From contig CALMMI010000519.1 of NCBI GenBank assembly GCA_937868245.1, positions 1 to 13,420 on the forward strand: a DNA stretch of 13,420 nucleotides. Reading direction: 5' to 3'. This document shows, piece by piece, positions 1-8,148 of this stretch. Made by a program: the position numbers and the translations under genes. The notes under the pieces were generated by a model, which worked only from the letters and a program-made list of their open reading frames with translations, made no database searches and was not told the DNA's origin. This DNA comes from an uncultured Ignavibacteria bacterium (GTDB lineage Bacteria > Bacteroidota > Ignavibacteria > Kapaibacteriales > UBA961). How positions within the stretch are numbered: position 1 is the stretch's first letter; the number at the start of each line of letters is the position of its first letter.

Positions 1-1
1 C

Positions 2-1687
2 GGTGTTGCCCGTGCCCCGCTTGCCACTCCATCACTTAAAGATCCTCAGGTATGGAAAACACTCGCTCAATCAGATGGTCTTCTGAAAGGTTCTACTGTA
101 GTTGGGATGGGAATTTCACAGAATAAAATCTATGTTGCTCAATCTAGCGGACTCATTCGATATACAAACGGTGTTTTAGATACTGTTTTTTCAAATTTTA
201 AAGATCTTGGAGAAATCACATCATTCTCGGCAACGGAGCAATCCCTCTATTATGTTGACAGTTATGCAATTTTTGCAACCGACGGGTACGGTACTGTAAA
301 TAAGATACAGCAATATAAGGATTTAATTCTCGGGCACAGTTCAGCGGGAAGCCTTGCCTTTCCTTTTTATCAAGAAAATGGAATGGGGATAATTCGAGGT
401 TCAAGTATTTCTAAAATTGAAATAAATACACCTGCTTCCAATCTTTTCCTTAACATTTCAGTTGACACAAAAGGCGGTTTGTGGAGTGTAACTGATTTTC
501 AGCATCATAAAGGATTATCAGGATTATTAAATGACAAATGGACAAACTATTCGCCTAGTACTTTTTCTGAGATGCCCAGTGACGCTTTTTTTAGGGTAAG
601 TGCTCTGCCTGATGGCAGTGTTTGGGCAGGAAGCTGGGGCTTCGGCATTACGAGAGTAGATTCAAACGGTTCAATATCGTCCTATAATGAAAAGAATTCG
701 GCATTAGTCGGCATTGATGTAGCCCCGGCATTTGTTCTTGCAGGTGAAGCTGCTGCTGACCGTAACGGAACTGTATGGATTACAAACATGAAGAACAACA
801 ACCCAACACCTGTAGTAGTAGCAAAAAACACCAAAGGCGACTGGTATGGATTTACAAACCAGACGTATATCACAAACCATACATTTCAGGCGGTAACAGT
901 TGATTTTTCTTTCACAAAATGGCTTGGAAGCAACGCCGGAGACGGGCTAATCTATTTTAATGAATCCTCTACCCTCTCGAATAAGGATGATGATGTTTGG
1001 GGTAAGATCTCAAGTTCAAATTCTGCGTTGCCAAGCAATATCATTAATGAACTTGTGGTTGATAAGAGCGGTGCATTATGGATTGCTACTCCTTCCGGAT
1101 TAGCGGTGATGTTTACGCCGAGTTCCGCATTGCGCAATACAGTTCCGTTTATCCAAAAGATTAATTCCCTTGCCAATAAAATTGTTAATGACGTTGCCGT
1201 AGATGCATTGAACAATAAATGGGTTGCTACTAACGAAGGTGTATTCGTGCTAAACGAAGACGGCTCGAATGTTCTGGGTATTATCAATACCAAAAATTCA
1301 CCTCTCATCAATAATGTTGTAAAATCAATTGCTTTCGACGAGCAAACCGGCAAGGTGTATTTTGGAACTGAATCGGGTTTATCGGAAGTGACTACACTTT
1401 TTCTTCTTCCGCGTGAGGAGTATGCTCTGGAATGTTACCCGCAACCGTTTACTCCCGAAAAAGACGGCGAGTTGATTATTGAAGGTTTGGCTGCCGAAAG
1501 CTCTATCAGAATTATTGGCGTGGACGGCACTCTCATTAGAGCATTAGAAACAAGAAGCCGCAAAGCGGTGTGGGACGGACGGACTGAATCAGGTGAGCTT
1601 GCACCTACGGGTGTGTATATTGTGAAGGCAAATTCAGGGTCTTCGAAGATTGGGTCGCTTGCTAAGATTGCGGTTATTAGGAGGTGA
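2..1687 (+). CDS. Secreted beta-propeller protein with T9SS-type C-terminal domain (5' truncated)
   Basis: The reading frame is open from the first bases of the window with no convincing start, so only the C-terminal 561 residues are visible and the gene begins upstream. The body carries repeated two-component-regulator-propeller (Reg_prop) blade motifs of the type 'D..G..WiaT..Gl'. The clearest are near 616-660 (GSVWAGSWGFGITRV), 1066-1110 (SGALWIATPSGLAVM), 1211-1250 (NNKWVATNEGVFVL) and 1350-1383 (GKVYFGTESGL). From about 1430 to the stop lies a compact beta-sandwich-like tail: YPQPFTP, then IRIIGVDGTLIRAL, then a WDGRTESGE..PTGVYIV motif. This is the pattern of type IX secretion sorting domains and FlgD-like Ig domains. 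Propeller plus such a tail is the layout of PorZ, a T9SS attachment-complex protein, and of many exported FCB-group proteins. Which of these it is cannot be decided from a fragment. There is no membrane anchor. It is likely exported or surface-located. Confidence 0.85.
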   Translation, partial: GVARAPLATPSLKDPQVWKTLAQSDGLLKGSTVVGMGISQNKIYVAQSSGLIRYTNGVLDTVFSNFKDLGEITSFSATEQSLYYVDSYAIFATDGYGTVNKIQQYKDLILGHSSAGSLAFPFYQENGMGIIRGSSISKIEINTPASNLFLNISVDTKGGLWSVTDFQHHKGLSGLLNDKWTNYSPSTFSEMPSDAFFRVSALPDGSVWAGSWGFGITRVDSNGSISSYNEKNSALVGIDVAPAFVLAGEAAADRNGTVWITNMKNNNPTPVVVAKNTKGDWYGFTNQTYITNHTFQAVTVDFSFTKWLGSNAGDGLIYFNESSTLSNKDDDVWGKISSSNSALPSNIINELVVDKSGALWIATPSGLAVMFTPSSALRNTVPFIQKINSLANKIVNDVAVDALNNKWVATNEGVFVLNEDGSNVLGIINTKNSPLINNVVKSIAFDEQTGKVYFGTESGLSEVTTLFLLPREEYALECYPQPFTPEKDGELIIEGLAAESSIRIIGVDGTLIRALETRSRKAVWDGRTESGELAPTGVYIVKANSGSSKIGSLAKIAVIRR

Positions 1688-1763
1688 GGGAGTGAAGGAA
1701 AGTCTGATTTATTTATGCTGCCGTGTATTGCCAGATTATGAATATAAGAACAACAAAGCACAA

Positions 1764-1780
1764 GCAGTTGCTACAACTGC
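1764..1780 (+). terminator. Hairpin downstream of the propeller gene, also inside the left cassette repeat
   Basis: GCAGTTG (1764-1770) and CAACTGC (1774-1780) form a perfect 7-bp stem with a 3-nt loop, 76 nt after the propeller stop codon. Only CTTTCC follows, not a real T-run, so intrinsic termination is doubtful. The central GTTGCTACAAC is repeated exactly at 2831-2841 beyond the next gene. The hairpin may therefore belong to the repeat boundary rather than be a dedicated terminator. Confidence 0.3.
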
Positions 1781-1790
1781 CTTTCCATAA

Positions 1791-1830
1791 AGACGCTTAG
1801 AAGGAAGATTTGCACAACAACCGACCTGAC
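1791..1830 (+). repeat. Left inverted repeat flanking the SRPBCC gene
   Basis: This 40-bp segment reads AGACGCTT, then AAGGAAGAT, and ends in GACCTGAC. It matches the reverse complement of 2822-2863 at about 30 of 42 aligned positions, with the strongest blocks at both ends and in the middle. It ends 25 bp before the ATG of the SRPBCC gene. The preceding 1767-1777 GTTGCTACAAC also recurs, in direct orientation, at 2831-2841, so the left boundary (1764-1830) is a compound unit. The segment can partly fold on itself: CTTTCC near 1781 pairs with GGAAG near 1803, and GTTG with CAAC. Confidence 0.6.
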
Positions 1831-1855
1831 ACAAAAATTACATAAGAATTTACAA

Positions 1856-2812
1856 ATGAAATTGGTCGATAAATTCATATTTGCAAATGATATAAAACGT
1901 AAGTGGTTAGCAATCGCAATTACATTGCTTATTTCTTGGGTTTTTACCTTATGGATTATTTATATAGTGGGAACATATGGATATGCACTTTTTATGCTAC
2001 TTCCTTTCTTCATGGGAGTAAGTTCCACTGTATTATATAGATTAAATAATCAAATCACGAAATGGGAAGCATGGAAAATAAGTATTTTAACAATTGCAAT
2101 TTTTACTGCAAGTCTTTTAGTATTTGCGATTGAAGGATTTATATGTATTCTAATGGTAGCTCCGTTAGGACTCTTACTGGCATGGCTTGGTAGTTTAATT
2201 GGCTATTTAATTGTTAAAGAAACACCTTCCAAAGCAGCCCAAATAATGCTGATTCTAATTTGTTTAATCCCAACCACAGCATTTACAGAACAAACAACTA
2301 ATCAACCTCTTTTTTCTGCTGTAACTTCAATAGAAATAAAAGCTCCACCACAAAAAGTCTGGAAAAATGTTATTGAATTTCCACAATTGGATAAGCCTAC
2401 TGAATTAATATTCAAAACAGGTATTGCGTATCCAATAAATGCAAAAATTGAGGGAAGTGGTGTAGGTGCAGTAAGGCACTGTAATTTTACAACTGGTAGT
2501 TTTGTAGAACCTATTACGGTTTGGAATGAACCTCAGCTATTAAAGTTCAATGTAGATGAACAGCCTGCACCGATGAGAGAATTAAGTTTTTGGAATGTTG
2601 ATGCACCTCATTTACATGACTATTTTGTTTCCAAACAAGGACAGTTTAAACTAACTCAGTTACCTAATGGAAATACCTTATTAGAAGGAACTACATGGTA
2701 CTACCATAATATTCAACCTGCTTTTTATTGGCAGATTTGGAGTACGTACATTATACACTCAATTCATGAGAGAGTATTAACCCATATTAAGAAAAACTCT
2801 GAGAAACCTTAA
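1856..2812 (+). CDS. Membrane protein with C-terminal SRPBCC (START-like/polyketide-cyclase) domain
   Basis: The protein has 318 residues. The N-terminal half is hydrophobic, with about five membrane segments at residues 16-38, 43-62, 74-92, 94-119 and 127-143. From about residue 156 a soluble domain follows that looks like the SRPBCC/Bet v1-like fold. It opens with the typical first strand and helix (TSIEIKAPPQKVWKNVIEFPQ), then has a GVGAVRHCNF strand, WNEPQLLKF, a late GNTLLEGTTWY strand and a long amphipathic C-terminal helix (IHSIHERVLTHIKK). SRPBCC domains form a hydrophobic ligand pocket, but ligand and role are unknown here. The ATG at 1856 is preceded by an A-rich stretch without a Shine-Dalgarno site. 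The gene stands alone between two tail-facing genes, is more AT-rich than both, and is bracketed by imperfect inverted repeats. It is probably an acquired cassette. Confidence 0.85.
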   Translation: MKLVDKFIFANDIKRKWLAIAITLLISWVFTLWIIYIVGTYGYALFMLLPFFMGVSSTVLYRLNNQITKWEAWKISILTIAIFTASLLVFAIEGFICILMVAPLGLLLAWLGSLIGYLIVKETPSKAAQIMLILICLIPTTAFTEQTTNQPLFSAVTSIEIKAPPQKVWKNVIEFPQLDKPTELIFKTGIAYPINAKIEGSGVGAVRHCNFTTGSFVEPITVWNEPQLLKFNVDEQPAPMRELSFWNVDAPHLHDYFVSKQGQFKLTQLPNGNTLLEGTTWYYHNIQPAFYWQIWSTYIIHSIHERVLTHIKKNSEKP

Positions 2813-2820
2813 AATATTTA

Positions 2821-2863
2821 GGTCAGGTCTGTTGCTACAACCGATCTTCCTTACAAAGCGTCT
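2821..2863 (-). repeat. Right inverted repeat flanking the SRPBCC gene
   Basis: Read on the minus strand it begins AGACGCTT, continues with AAGGAAGAT and ends in GACCTGACC, mirroring 1791-1830. On the plus strand it contains GTTGCTACAAC (2831-2841), identical to 1767-1777. It starts 9 bp after the stop codon of the SRPBCC gene, so the two repeats frame that gene closely. Confidence 0.6.
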
Positions 2864-2870
2864 GTACGGA

Positions 2871-2938
2871 ATTAAATTGGCAAGTATTTGAACATTTCGA
2901 CGGGCTCAATGTGACATTGCGGATTAGTTGGAATAATG
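2871..2938 (+). repeat. Dispersed intergenic repeat, copy A
   Basis: ATTAAATTGGCAAGTATT is followed by a CGACGGGCTCAATGTGAC segment and GGAATAATG. It aligns over nearly 70 bp, at roughly 70% identity by eye and with small gaps, to the reverse complement of 9353-9420. The core resembles the 'TTCGAC..GCTCA.TGTGACA' intergenic repeat that recurs in many bacterial genomes. It lies between two convergent genes, directly beside the right cassette repeat. The rest of the gap (2939-2981) shows nothing further except a run of seven C at the end of the aminopeptidase gene. Confidence 0.55.
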
Positions 2939-2981
2939 CACTTAACTAGTTATCAATTCAATTCTTGGAATATTACCCCCC

Positions 2982-4397
2982 CTACTTCCCCGACATATAA
3001 AACGCAGTAAAGAACCTATTCATATTCCAAACATCCACTTTGGATGATACCTCATACGTGGAGTGCATCGATAGGATTGGAATACCAATATCTATCACTT
3101 CCATATCTTCTTTGGACATAAAGCCGCCTATTGTGCCGCCTCCGCCGCTTTCCACCTTATAGGATGCCGTTTGCCATGCGATGGCATTATCGTCCAACAG
3201 CTTGCGGATACGGGCGGTAAATTCCGAATTTGCATCAAAGGAACGTCCATATCTTTTAATTGATACTCCATATCCCAAACGTGAAGCATTGCTTGCCTCC
3301 GAAAGGTTAGGAAACAGCGGGTTGATACCGTCGTTTACATCTGCCGAAATTACCTGTGCATTATGGAGTGCCTTGCGGGTTTCGATGTCCGTGTATTTTT
3401 CTCCAAGTTCTGCTTGGGTAAGGCGTCCATACAAGGAATTGAGGAAACTTGATTGTGCACCTGTATTATTAATACTTCCTGTTTCTTCGTTGTCGGTAAG
3501 GTATGCTATCGATGTGTAGGTCGGTTGTCCGGAAAGCCCCACAATCGAATTAACCGCTACGAAAGAACTCAGGCGGTCATCCTGTCCATAGGCAGCTGTA
3601 AGGGATTTATCCAAACCAACATCACGCGGTTGTGTTGCCGGAACAAGGTTAAGCTCCGCACTTACTAAATCTTCTTCGATTATCCCAAACTGCTCAGTTA
3701 ATGTTGCCATAACCTGCGCTGTAATGCTTCCCTTTGCCGAGGGCATGCTACCGATAATCGGATCCAGTTCTTCGCCCTCGAATACTCCTGTATATACTCT
3801 TGTTCGTAGAGGAGCATCTGCGTGTGGTGCAGCGTCAGGGATAATCAGCACCGGTTCATCCGGGTCGTCACCAATTGACACTTCAATTGTTTTTCCATCC
3901 TTTGTATCCACCCTGCCGATGAGCATAAGCGGGATATTCGCCCAATGGTATTTTTTTATTCCGCCGTAAAAGATTGTCTGGAGCATCCCGAAGCCGCTTG
4001 CATCGTATAATGGACGTGCTTTTATGTCGATACGCGGACTGTCGTGGTGCGTAGCAATTAACCTTGAGCCGGTTATCATTTGATTACTACCCACCACAAC
4101 AAGGGCAATTGCACGATCACGGTTATTAATCCACAGTTTAGCCCCCGGTTTTACTTGCGAGCGTTCTGTAAATTCCTTGAATCCCTTCGATTTTGCAAGA
4201 GCAAGGACTTCTTTGGTTGATGTTAGTTCATTACGTGCTTTATCCAAATATTTCTTCAAATTGTCGTTGAGTGTAAAACACTCCTTACGCTGATCAGGAG
4301 ATATACTTAGCCAGCTTGAAGTTTTACTTTGCCATACCGATTGAGCGGAAACGATTTGAGCTATACAAAGAAGGCTAAAGAAGAAGAGAATTTTCAT
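2982..4397 (-). CDS. M18 family zinc aminopeptidase with a signal peptide
   Basis: The mature part matches the M18 (aminopeptidase I) family, closest to the bacterial ApeA-type group. It has the HxD metal motif in THHDSPRIDIK, the YGGIKKYHW block, GQDDRLSSF (bridging Asp), DNEETGS (catalytic Glu followed by metal-ligand Glu), SADVNDGINP (Asp ligand), a GGGGTIGGF loop and MHSTYEV (His ligand). All expected catalytic and di-zinc positions are therefore present. It should remove N-terminal residues from peptides. I place the start at ATG 4397 rather than an in-frame TTG at 4412. This gives 471 residues beginning MKILFFFSLLCIAQIVSAQS, a clean signal peptide with a likely cut at VSA|Q. M18 enzymes are normally cytoplasmic, so export is unusual. 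The gene lies 38 bp downstream of the OsmC gene on the same strand and may share its transcript. Confidence 0.93.
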   Translation of the reverse strand: MKILFFFSLLCIAQIVSAQSVWQSKTSSWLSISPDQRKECFTLNDNLKKYLDKARNELTSTKEVLALAKSKGFKEFTERSQVKPGAKLWINNRDRAIALVVVGSNQMITGSRLIATHHDSPRIDIKARPLYDASGFGMLQTIFYGGIKKYHWANIPLMLIGRVDTKDGKTIEVSIGDDPDEPVLIIPDAAPHADAPLRTRVYTGVFEGEELDPIIGSMPSAKGSITAQVMATLTEQFGIIEEDLVSAELNLVPATQPRDVGLDKSLTAAYGQDDRLSSFVAVNSIVGLSGQPTYTSIAYLTDNEETGSINNTGAQSSFLNSLYGRLTQAELGEKYTDIETRKALHNAQVISADVNDGINPLFPNLSEASNASRLGYGVSIKRYGRSFDANSEFTARIRKLLDDNAIAWQTASYKVESGGGGTIGGFMSKEDMEVIDIGIPILSMHSTYEVSSKVDVWNMNRFFTAFYMSGK

Positions 4398-4435
4398 GGA
4401 TAATCCCGGCAAGAGTAATAATGAAGGATATGTTT

Positions 4436-4843
4436 TTATTTGTGACGGAAGGTTGTTTCAACGATAATATCGGGGTTAAGGCTTTTCATTACCGGACAGG
4501 TATGAGCAGCATTACGAAGGACTATCATTTCCTCGTCGGAGTATTCCCTTGGGAGGAGTATATCTACAATCAGTCGTCCGATTTTGCGAACAGGCTGGCT
4601 TGTCATTTCCTTTTGAACAGTTATAGCAGTTCCAGAAATATCCAATTCCCTATCCCGTGCTTTTATACCCATAATTGTTGCCATACACGAACCAAGTGCA
4701 GCAGCTACCAAATCAGTCGGAGAGAAACTTTCCCCTCGTCCTTTGTTGTCGAGCGGTGCATCGGTTTCTACAGTTGCACCTGATGGTGCGTGGACGAGGT
4801 GGCAATGGAGGTCGCCTTCGTATGTTATGTTTATTTGTACCAT
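4436..4843 (-). CDS. OsmC family peroxide/redox protein
   Basis: The protein has 135 residues from ATG 4843. An upstream in-frame start at 4897 would add 18 residues that do not belong to the family, so I prefer 4843. It starts MVQINITYEGDLHC. Two conserved cysteines sit in the expected motifs: Cys53 in the FSPTDLVAAALGSCMAT segment, and Cys116 in AHTCPVMKSLNP. In the OsmC/Ohr superfamily these form the thiol pair that reduces organic hydroperoxides. The length and the 'HTCPV..SL' form suit the YhfA/OsmC-like small subgroup rather than Ohr itself. It is expected to be cytoplasmic. It lies between the coiled-coil membrane protein gene (58 bp upstream) and the aminopeptidase gene. No Shine-Dalgarno site is visible. 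Confidence 0.92.
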   Translation of the reverse strand: MVQINITYEGDLHCHLVHAPSGATVETDAPLDNKGRGESFSPTDLVAAALGSCMATIMGIKARDRELDISGTAITVQKEMTSQPVRKIGRLIVDILLPREYSDEEMIVLRNAAHTCPVMKSLNPDIIVETTFRHK

Positions 4844-4901
4844 AGGATATTGATAATTGTTGTAACATACTAATATACATTCTAAAAGAAATTTCAACCT
4901 A

Positions 4902-6266
4902 CTATTTTTTAACTGTATCGGGTAACAAATCTTTTATTGATTTTAGCATATCTAAAATTGAACTAACGTCTTTACTATCTGCTTTAGATTGATTTATTTC
5001 AGGAGGTATATATATATTACGTACAGCTTCAATGATAAAATCTTCTTTTTTCTCTTCGCTTGCTAATTGATCCCTATAAGCCATTAATGTTAATGCTACA
5101 GCAGATTTAAAAGCATATGTTTCTTGAAAATTACGCTCTTTATTGTATTGTGAGATTGCATAGTATAATAAGAAAAGTGCGGGGACAGCCTTTAAAGCAC
5201 TTCCAGTAATTCTCTGCCAAATATCAGTTGGAGGATTATAATAATAGAAGAAAATAATAACACTTAAATTAGTTATCGCAACTGCAAGAACAATCCATCT
5301 CCATAGAGACACAGAAGTTCCGAGTTTAGTTACCCTTTCTTCAAAACTCTTGGATAGTGAAACACTAACTTCGCGTCCTATTAAATCTGTAAGAATTTGG
5401 TTGCGTTCATCAAAGAAACTTTTTTTCGACTCTATTTCTTCATAAAGATTAGTAAAGTTTTGTCGATTAGAGTTAATTTCTAGATTATATTCATCCAACT
5501 TAGCCTTAGATTCATCTATCTCTTTTAGTTGTCTTTTATGCTCTGACGTCAAATCTACTGTAATTTTTTCAATGTCTAATTGTTTTGATTTTGATAGCTC
5601 TACTAGTCCATTAATATGCTCGTCATTTCTAGTAGCATTATTAAGCAAAGCGTTAATATCTTCAACTTTATTTTGGGACAGCTTCACACTATCATCTGCC
5701 CTTTTGATTATCAAGTTTATTTCGTCGTTTTTTTCCTTCTTTAACTTATCAAATTCCTGTTTAGTTACTTCTAATTCTTTATATTTTACTTTAATTTCAT
5801 CATACGTCTTCTTCGCTAAATCAAGGAGAAACTCCGCGGCCGATTTTAATTTTAAAACTTCTTTGGAAACTTTATCATTGTTACTTTCTTGATCACTTTT
5901 ACTCCAAAAACCATTTACCATTTGATAATAAATAAGTTCCTTCAAGCATGGAATTGCGCTTAAAATATCATTATGCGTGATATATTCGTTCAAATCATTT
6001 AGATTATTAGTTAAACTTGAAGCCCCTTCATCTATTTCTTGTATATCAGGGTAAAAAGGAAAATCATTTCCTTGCACCTCACTTTCTAATTGCTTAAGCA
6101 TTCTACCAAAATAATAAGGAATATCCTCTAATTGAATTACATCACGTAAATCTCCTTCATCCCCTACATCGCTTGCTCTAATATAGTTTGTAACTACATC
6201 AGATATATTAATTGCTTTTAACTTTTGAATAGAATCTTTAACAGAATTCAATTGATCTAAGTTCAT
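4902..6266 (-). CDS. Coiled-coil protein with two membrane helices, unknown function
   Basis: I place the start at ATG 6266, giving 454 residues. A GTG at 6296 would add ten residues without gain. The N-terminal 125 residues are acidic and helical. Residues of about 135-315 form a long charged coiled coil (Lys/Glu rich, e.g. KYKELEVTKQEFDKLKKEKN). Two hydrophobic helices follow, around residues 321-343 (LWRWIVLAVAITNLSVIIFF) and 357-371 (ALKAVPALFLLYYA). The cytosolic tail carries QYNKERNFQETYAFKSAVALTL and ends in a short helix. I recognise no enzyme domain. A similar 'YAFK.a.A.tl' tail after a membrane hairpin occurs in uncharacterised accessory-genome proteins, but I cannot assign a family. 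By eye the gene is much more AT-rich than the ABC transporter and OsmC genes on either side, which suggests acquisition. It could be a membrane scaffold or an effector of an immunity or stress module. That is a guess. Confidence 0.8.
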   Translation of the reverse strand: MNLDQLNSVKDSIQKLKAINISDVVTNYIRASDVGDEGDLRDVIQLEDIPYYFGRMLKQLESEVQGNDFPFYPDIQEIDEGASSLTNNLNDLNEYITHNDILSAIPCLKELIYYQMVNGFWSKSDQESNNDKVSKEVLKLKSAAEFLLDLAKKTYDEIKVKYKELEVTKQEFDKLKKEKNDEINLIIKRADDSVKLSQNKVEDINALLNNATRNDEHINGLVELSKSKQLDIEKITVDLTSEHKRQLKEIDESKAKLDEYNLEINSNRQNFTNLYEEIESKKSFFDERNQILTDLIGREVSVSLSKSFEERVTKLGTSVSLWRWIVLAVAITNLSVIIFFYYYNPPTDIWQRITGSALKAVPALFLLYYAISQYNKERNFQETYAFKSAVALTLMAYRDQLASEEKKEDFIIEAVRNIYIPPEINQSKADSKDVSSILDMLKSIKDLLPDTVKK

Positions 6267-6369
6267 TTGAAAAAAATATTGGTTGTAAAGAATCACAAAA
6301 TTAACAAATTAGTAATTCTGTTATTTGATTTTTACTGGTTGCAATTCAGCCACAATTAAATATACTCTC

Positions 6370-8148
6370 TCAATTCATCTCAAACTTCTTCGTAGTCAAC
6401 CGTAGTCCATCGCGCTCGCCAATTTGTTGTCTCCACATAGCGTAATATAACCCTTTTAGTTCCAATAATTCTTCGTGCTTGCCCGATTCAATCTTGTGTC
6501 CGCGTTCGAGTACGTAAATTCTGTCGGCGTGCATAACAGTTGAAAGGCGGTGTGCAATCAAAATTGTAATGAGATGCTTGTGAGTAGAAATTTCGCGTAT
6601 TGTAGTTGTAATTTCATCTTCTGTGAGTGAATCGAGTGCAGAGGTTGCTTCGTCGCAAATAAGTAAATCAGGCTTACGCAAAAGTGCTCTGGCAATCGAA
6701 AGACGTTGTTTCTCCCCGCCTGATACTTTTACCCCGCCTTCTCCGATCAGTGAATCCAAGCCCTTATCTGCTCGAGCCAAAAGATTTTGGCAGGCAGCCT
6801 TATTGAGTGCATCCAAGCAATCTTCATCGGTCGCATTAGGGTTCACAAACAACAGATTCTCGCGGATTGTTCCTGAGAACAACTGTGCATCCTGCGATAC
6901 AAAACCTATTTTAGCCCGCAGCTTATCAAGGTCGATTTCCTTACCTTCTACACCATTATACAGAATATCACCCGAATTTGGTTGGTATAACCCAACAAGC
7001 AATTTAACAAGCGTAGTTTTACCCGAACCCGACGGACCAACAAACGCAATAGTCTCCCCCTTCTGAACCTTGAACGACATCGTATCAAGTGCATTAGTCG
7101 AGGCGGTTTGATGCTTGAATGTTACATCGTTAAACTCGAGTGTATCGATTGAGTCGATTGGAACAGGATTTACCGCTTTAACTTCTTTGGGTTTCTTGAG
7201 AATTTCATCAAAATTATTGAGTGATACTTCCGCTTCACGATAAATACTGATAATACTTCCCAATTCCTGCAACGGACCAAATAAGAAGAAGGAATATATA
7301 AACAACGTAAAATACTGACCAACTGTAATCTGTTGCGAGAAAATAAGATAGAGCATCAACATCTGAATACTCGTGCGGATAAAATTCACCATTGTCCCCT
7401 GAACAAAACTAAGTGAACGGATATACCGCACCTTTTTTAGTTCAAGAACAAGTATCTTTTGGGTAGTGGTATTAAGGCGGCTTATTTCTTGTTGTGCAAG
7501 CCCCAAACTTTTCACCAATTCAATATTGCGAAGGGATTCGGTGGTTGCTCCGGCGAGTGCAGTAGTTTCCCCTACAATTACTTTCTGCACATTCTTTATT
7601 TTTTTAGATAGTTTGTTGCTAACATAACCGATAAGCGGGATTGCTCCGAAATATAGCGGCACTATCATCCAATTAACGGTAATTGCGTATGCTGTAACAA
7701 ATATTACACCTACAAGGGTAGTAAATAACATGCTGATTGATGCGTTAATAACACGCTCAACATCAGAACGCACCTTTTGAAGTTTACCCAAGAGTTCACC
7801 GCTGCGTTGGTCTTCAAAATCAGAGTATGGTAATTCGAGTGAATGCCGTAGTCCGTCGGCGTAGATTTGCGCACCGAGCTTTTGGGTGATTGTATTGATA
7901 AAATAATCTTGGAAATTTTTGGCAACACGAGATACAAATGCTGCACCTACCGCCAAGCCAAGCCATTTACTAACACCCCAAAAGAACGTTGACTCGTCCA
8001 TTTGCTTGAATTTGGTTGCGTATCCGTCGATAATGTGTTGGAGAATTTGTGGGTCGAGAAGAGAGAAGATTTGATTGACTGCGGCAAGAAAGAGCGCAAG
8101 TGCAACTAAAGTCCAATATTGTTTGAGATAAGAGTAGAGTAGCTTCAT
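6370..8148 (-). CDS. ABC transporter, half-size exporter (fused membrane and ATPase domains)
   Basis: The protein has 592 residues, typical of MsbA-like half exporters that work as dimers in the inner membrane. Residues 1-315 form the six-helix membrane domain, including helices around 14-30, 60-75, 138-157, 160-176 and 250-292. Residues 335-575 form the nucleotide-binding domain. It has a complete ATPase set: Walker A GPSGSGKT (371-378), Q-loop Gln419 (FVSQD), signature VSGGEKQ (475-481), Walker B LLICDE with catalytic Glu500, D-loop SALD and switch His533 (IAHRLS). The substrate cannot be read from the sequence; lipids, lipopolysaccharide precursors, drugs or peptides are all possible. The ATG at 8148 is well placed and no Shine-Dalgarno site precedes it. 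A strong terminator at 8266-8322 separates it from the upstream lipoprotein locus, so it should have its own promoter in 8149-8265, which I could not identify. Confidence 0.96.
   Translation of the reverse strand: MKLLYSYLKQYWTLVALALFLAAVNQIFSLLDPQILQHIIDGYATKFKQMDESTFFWGVSKWLGLAVGAAFVSRVAKNFQDYFINTITQKLGAQIYADGLRHSLELPYSDFEDQRSGELLGKLQKVRSDVERVINASISMLFTTLVGVIFVTAYAITVNWMIVPLYFGAIPLIGYVSNKLSKKIKNVQKVIVGETTALAGATTESLRNIELVKSLGLAQQEISRLNTTTQKILVLELKKVRYIRSLSFVQGTMVNFIRTSIQMLMLYLIFSQQITVGQYFTLFIYSFFLFGPLQELGSIISIYREAEVSLNNFDEILKKPKEVKAVNPVPIDSIDTLEFNDVTFKHQTASTNALDTMSFKVQKGETIAFVGPSGSGKTTLVKLLVGLYQPNSGDILYNGVEGKEIDLDKLRAKIGFVSQDAQLFSGTIRENLLFVNPNATDEDCLDALNKAACQNLLARADKGLDSLIGEGGVKVSGGEKQRLSIARALLRKPDLLICDEATSALDSLTEDEITTTIREISTHKHLITILIAHRLSTVMHADRIYVLERGHKIESGKHEELLELKGLYYAMWRQQIGERDGLRLTTKKFEMN

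Noticed and set aside
952..1353. Open minus-strand frame of 133 codons
   Set aside because: Antisense to the beta-propeller blades of the real gene; no start context or motif.
1764..1830. attC-like integron recombination site before the SRPBCC gene
   Set aside because: The segment can fold back imperfectly, but no GTTRRRY/RYYYAAC core sites are present in the right places and the right-hand repeat is inverted rather than direct. I keep it as an unnamed boundary repeat.
2975..2982. Homopolymer C run near the aminopeptidase stop as a phase-variation tract
   Set aside because: Only seven C, and located at/after the stop codon, so slippage would not alter the reading frame of the protein body.
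4421..4783. Open plus-strand frame of 120 codons
   Set aside because: Antisense to the OsmC gene whose Cys motifs are intact.
4844..4897. N-terminal extension of the OsmC protein
   Set aside because: The extra residues are unlike the family, which begins near MVQINITYEG; the downstream ATG is preferred.
6623..7066. Open plus-strand frame of 147 codons
   Set aside because: It lies fully inside the ATPase domain of the ABC transporter, which has complete motifs on the other strand; the plus-strand translation has no recognisable features.
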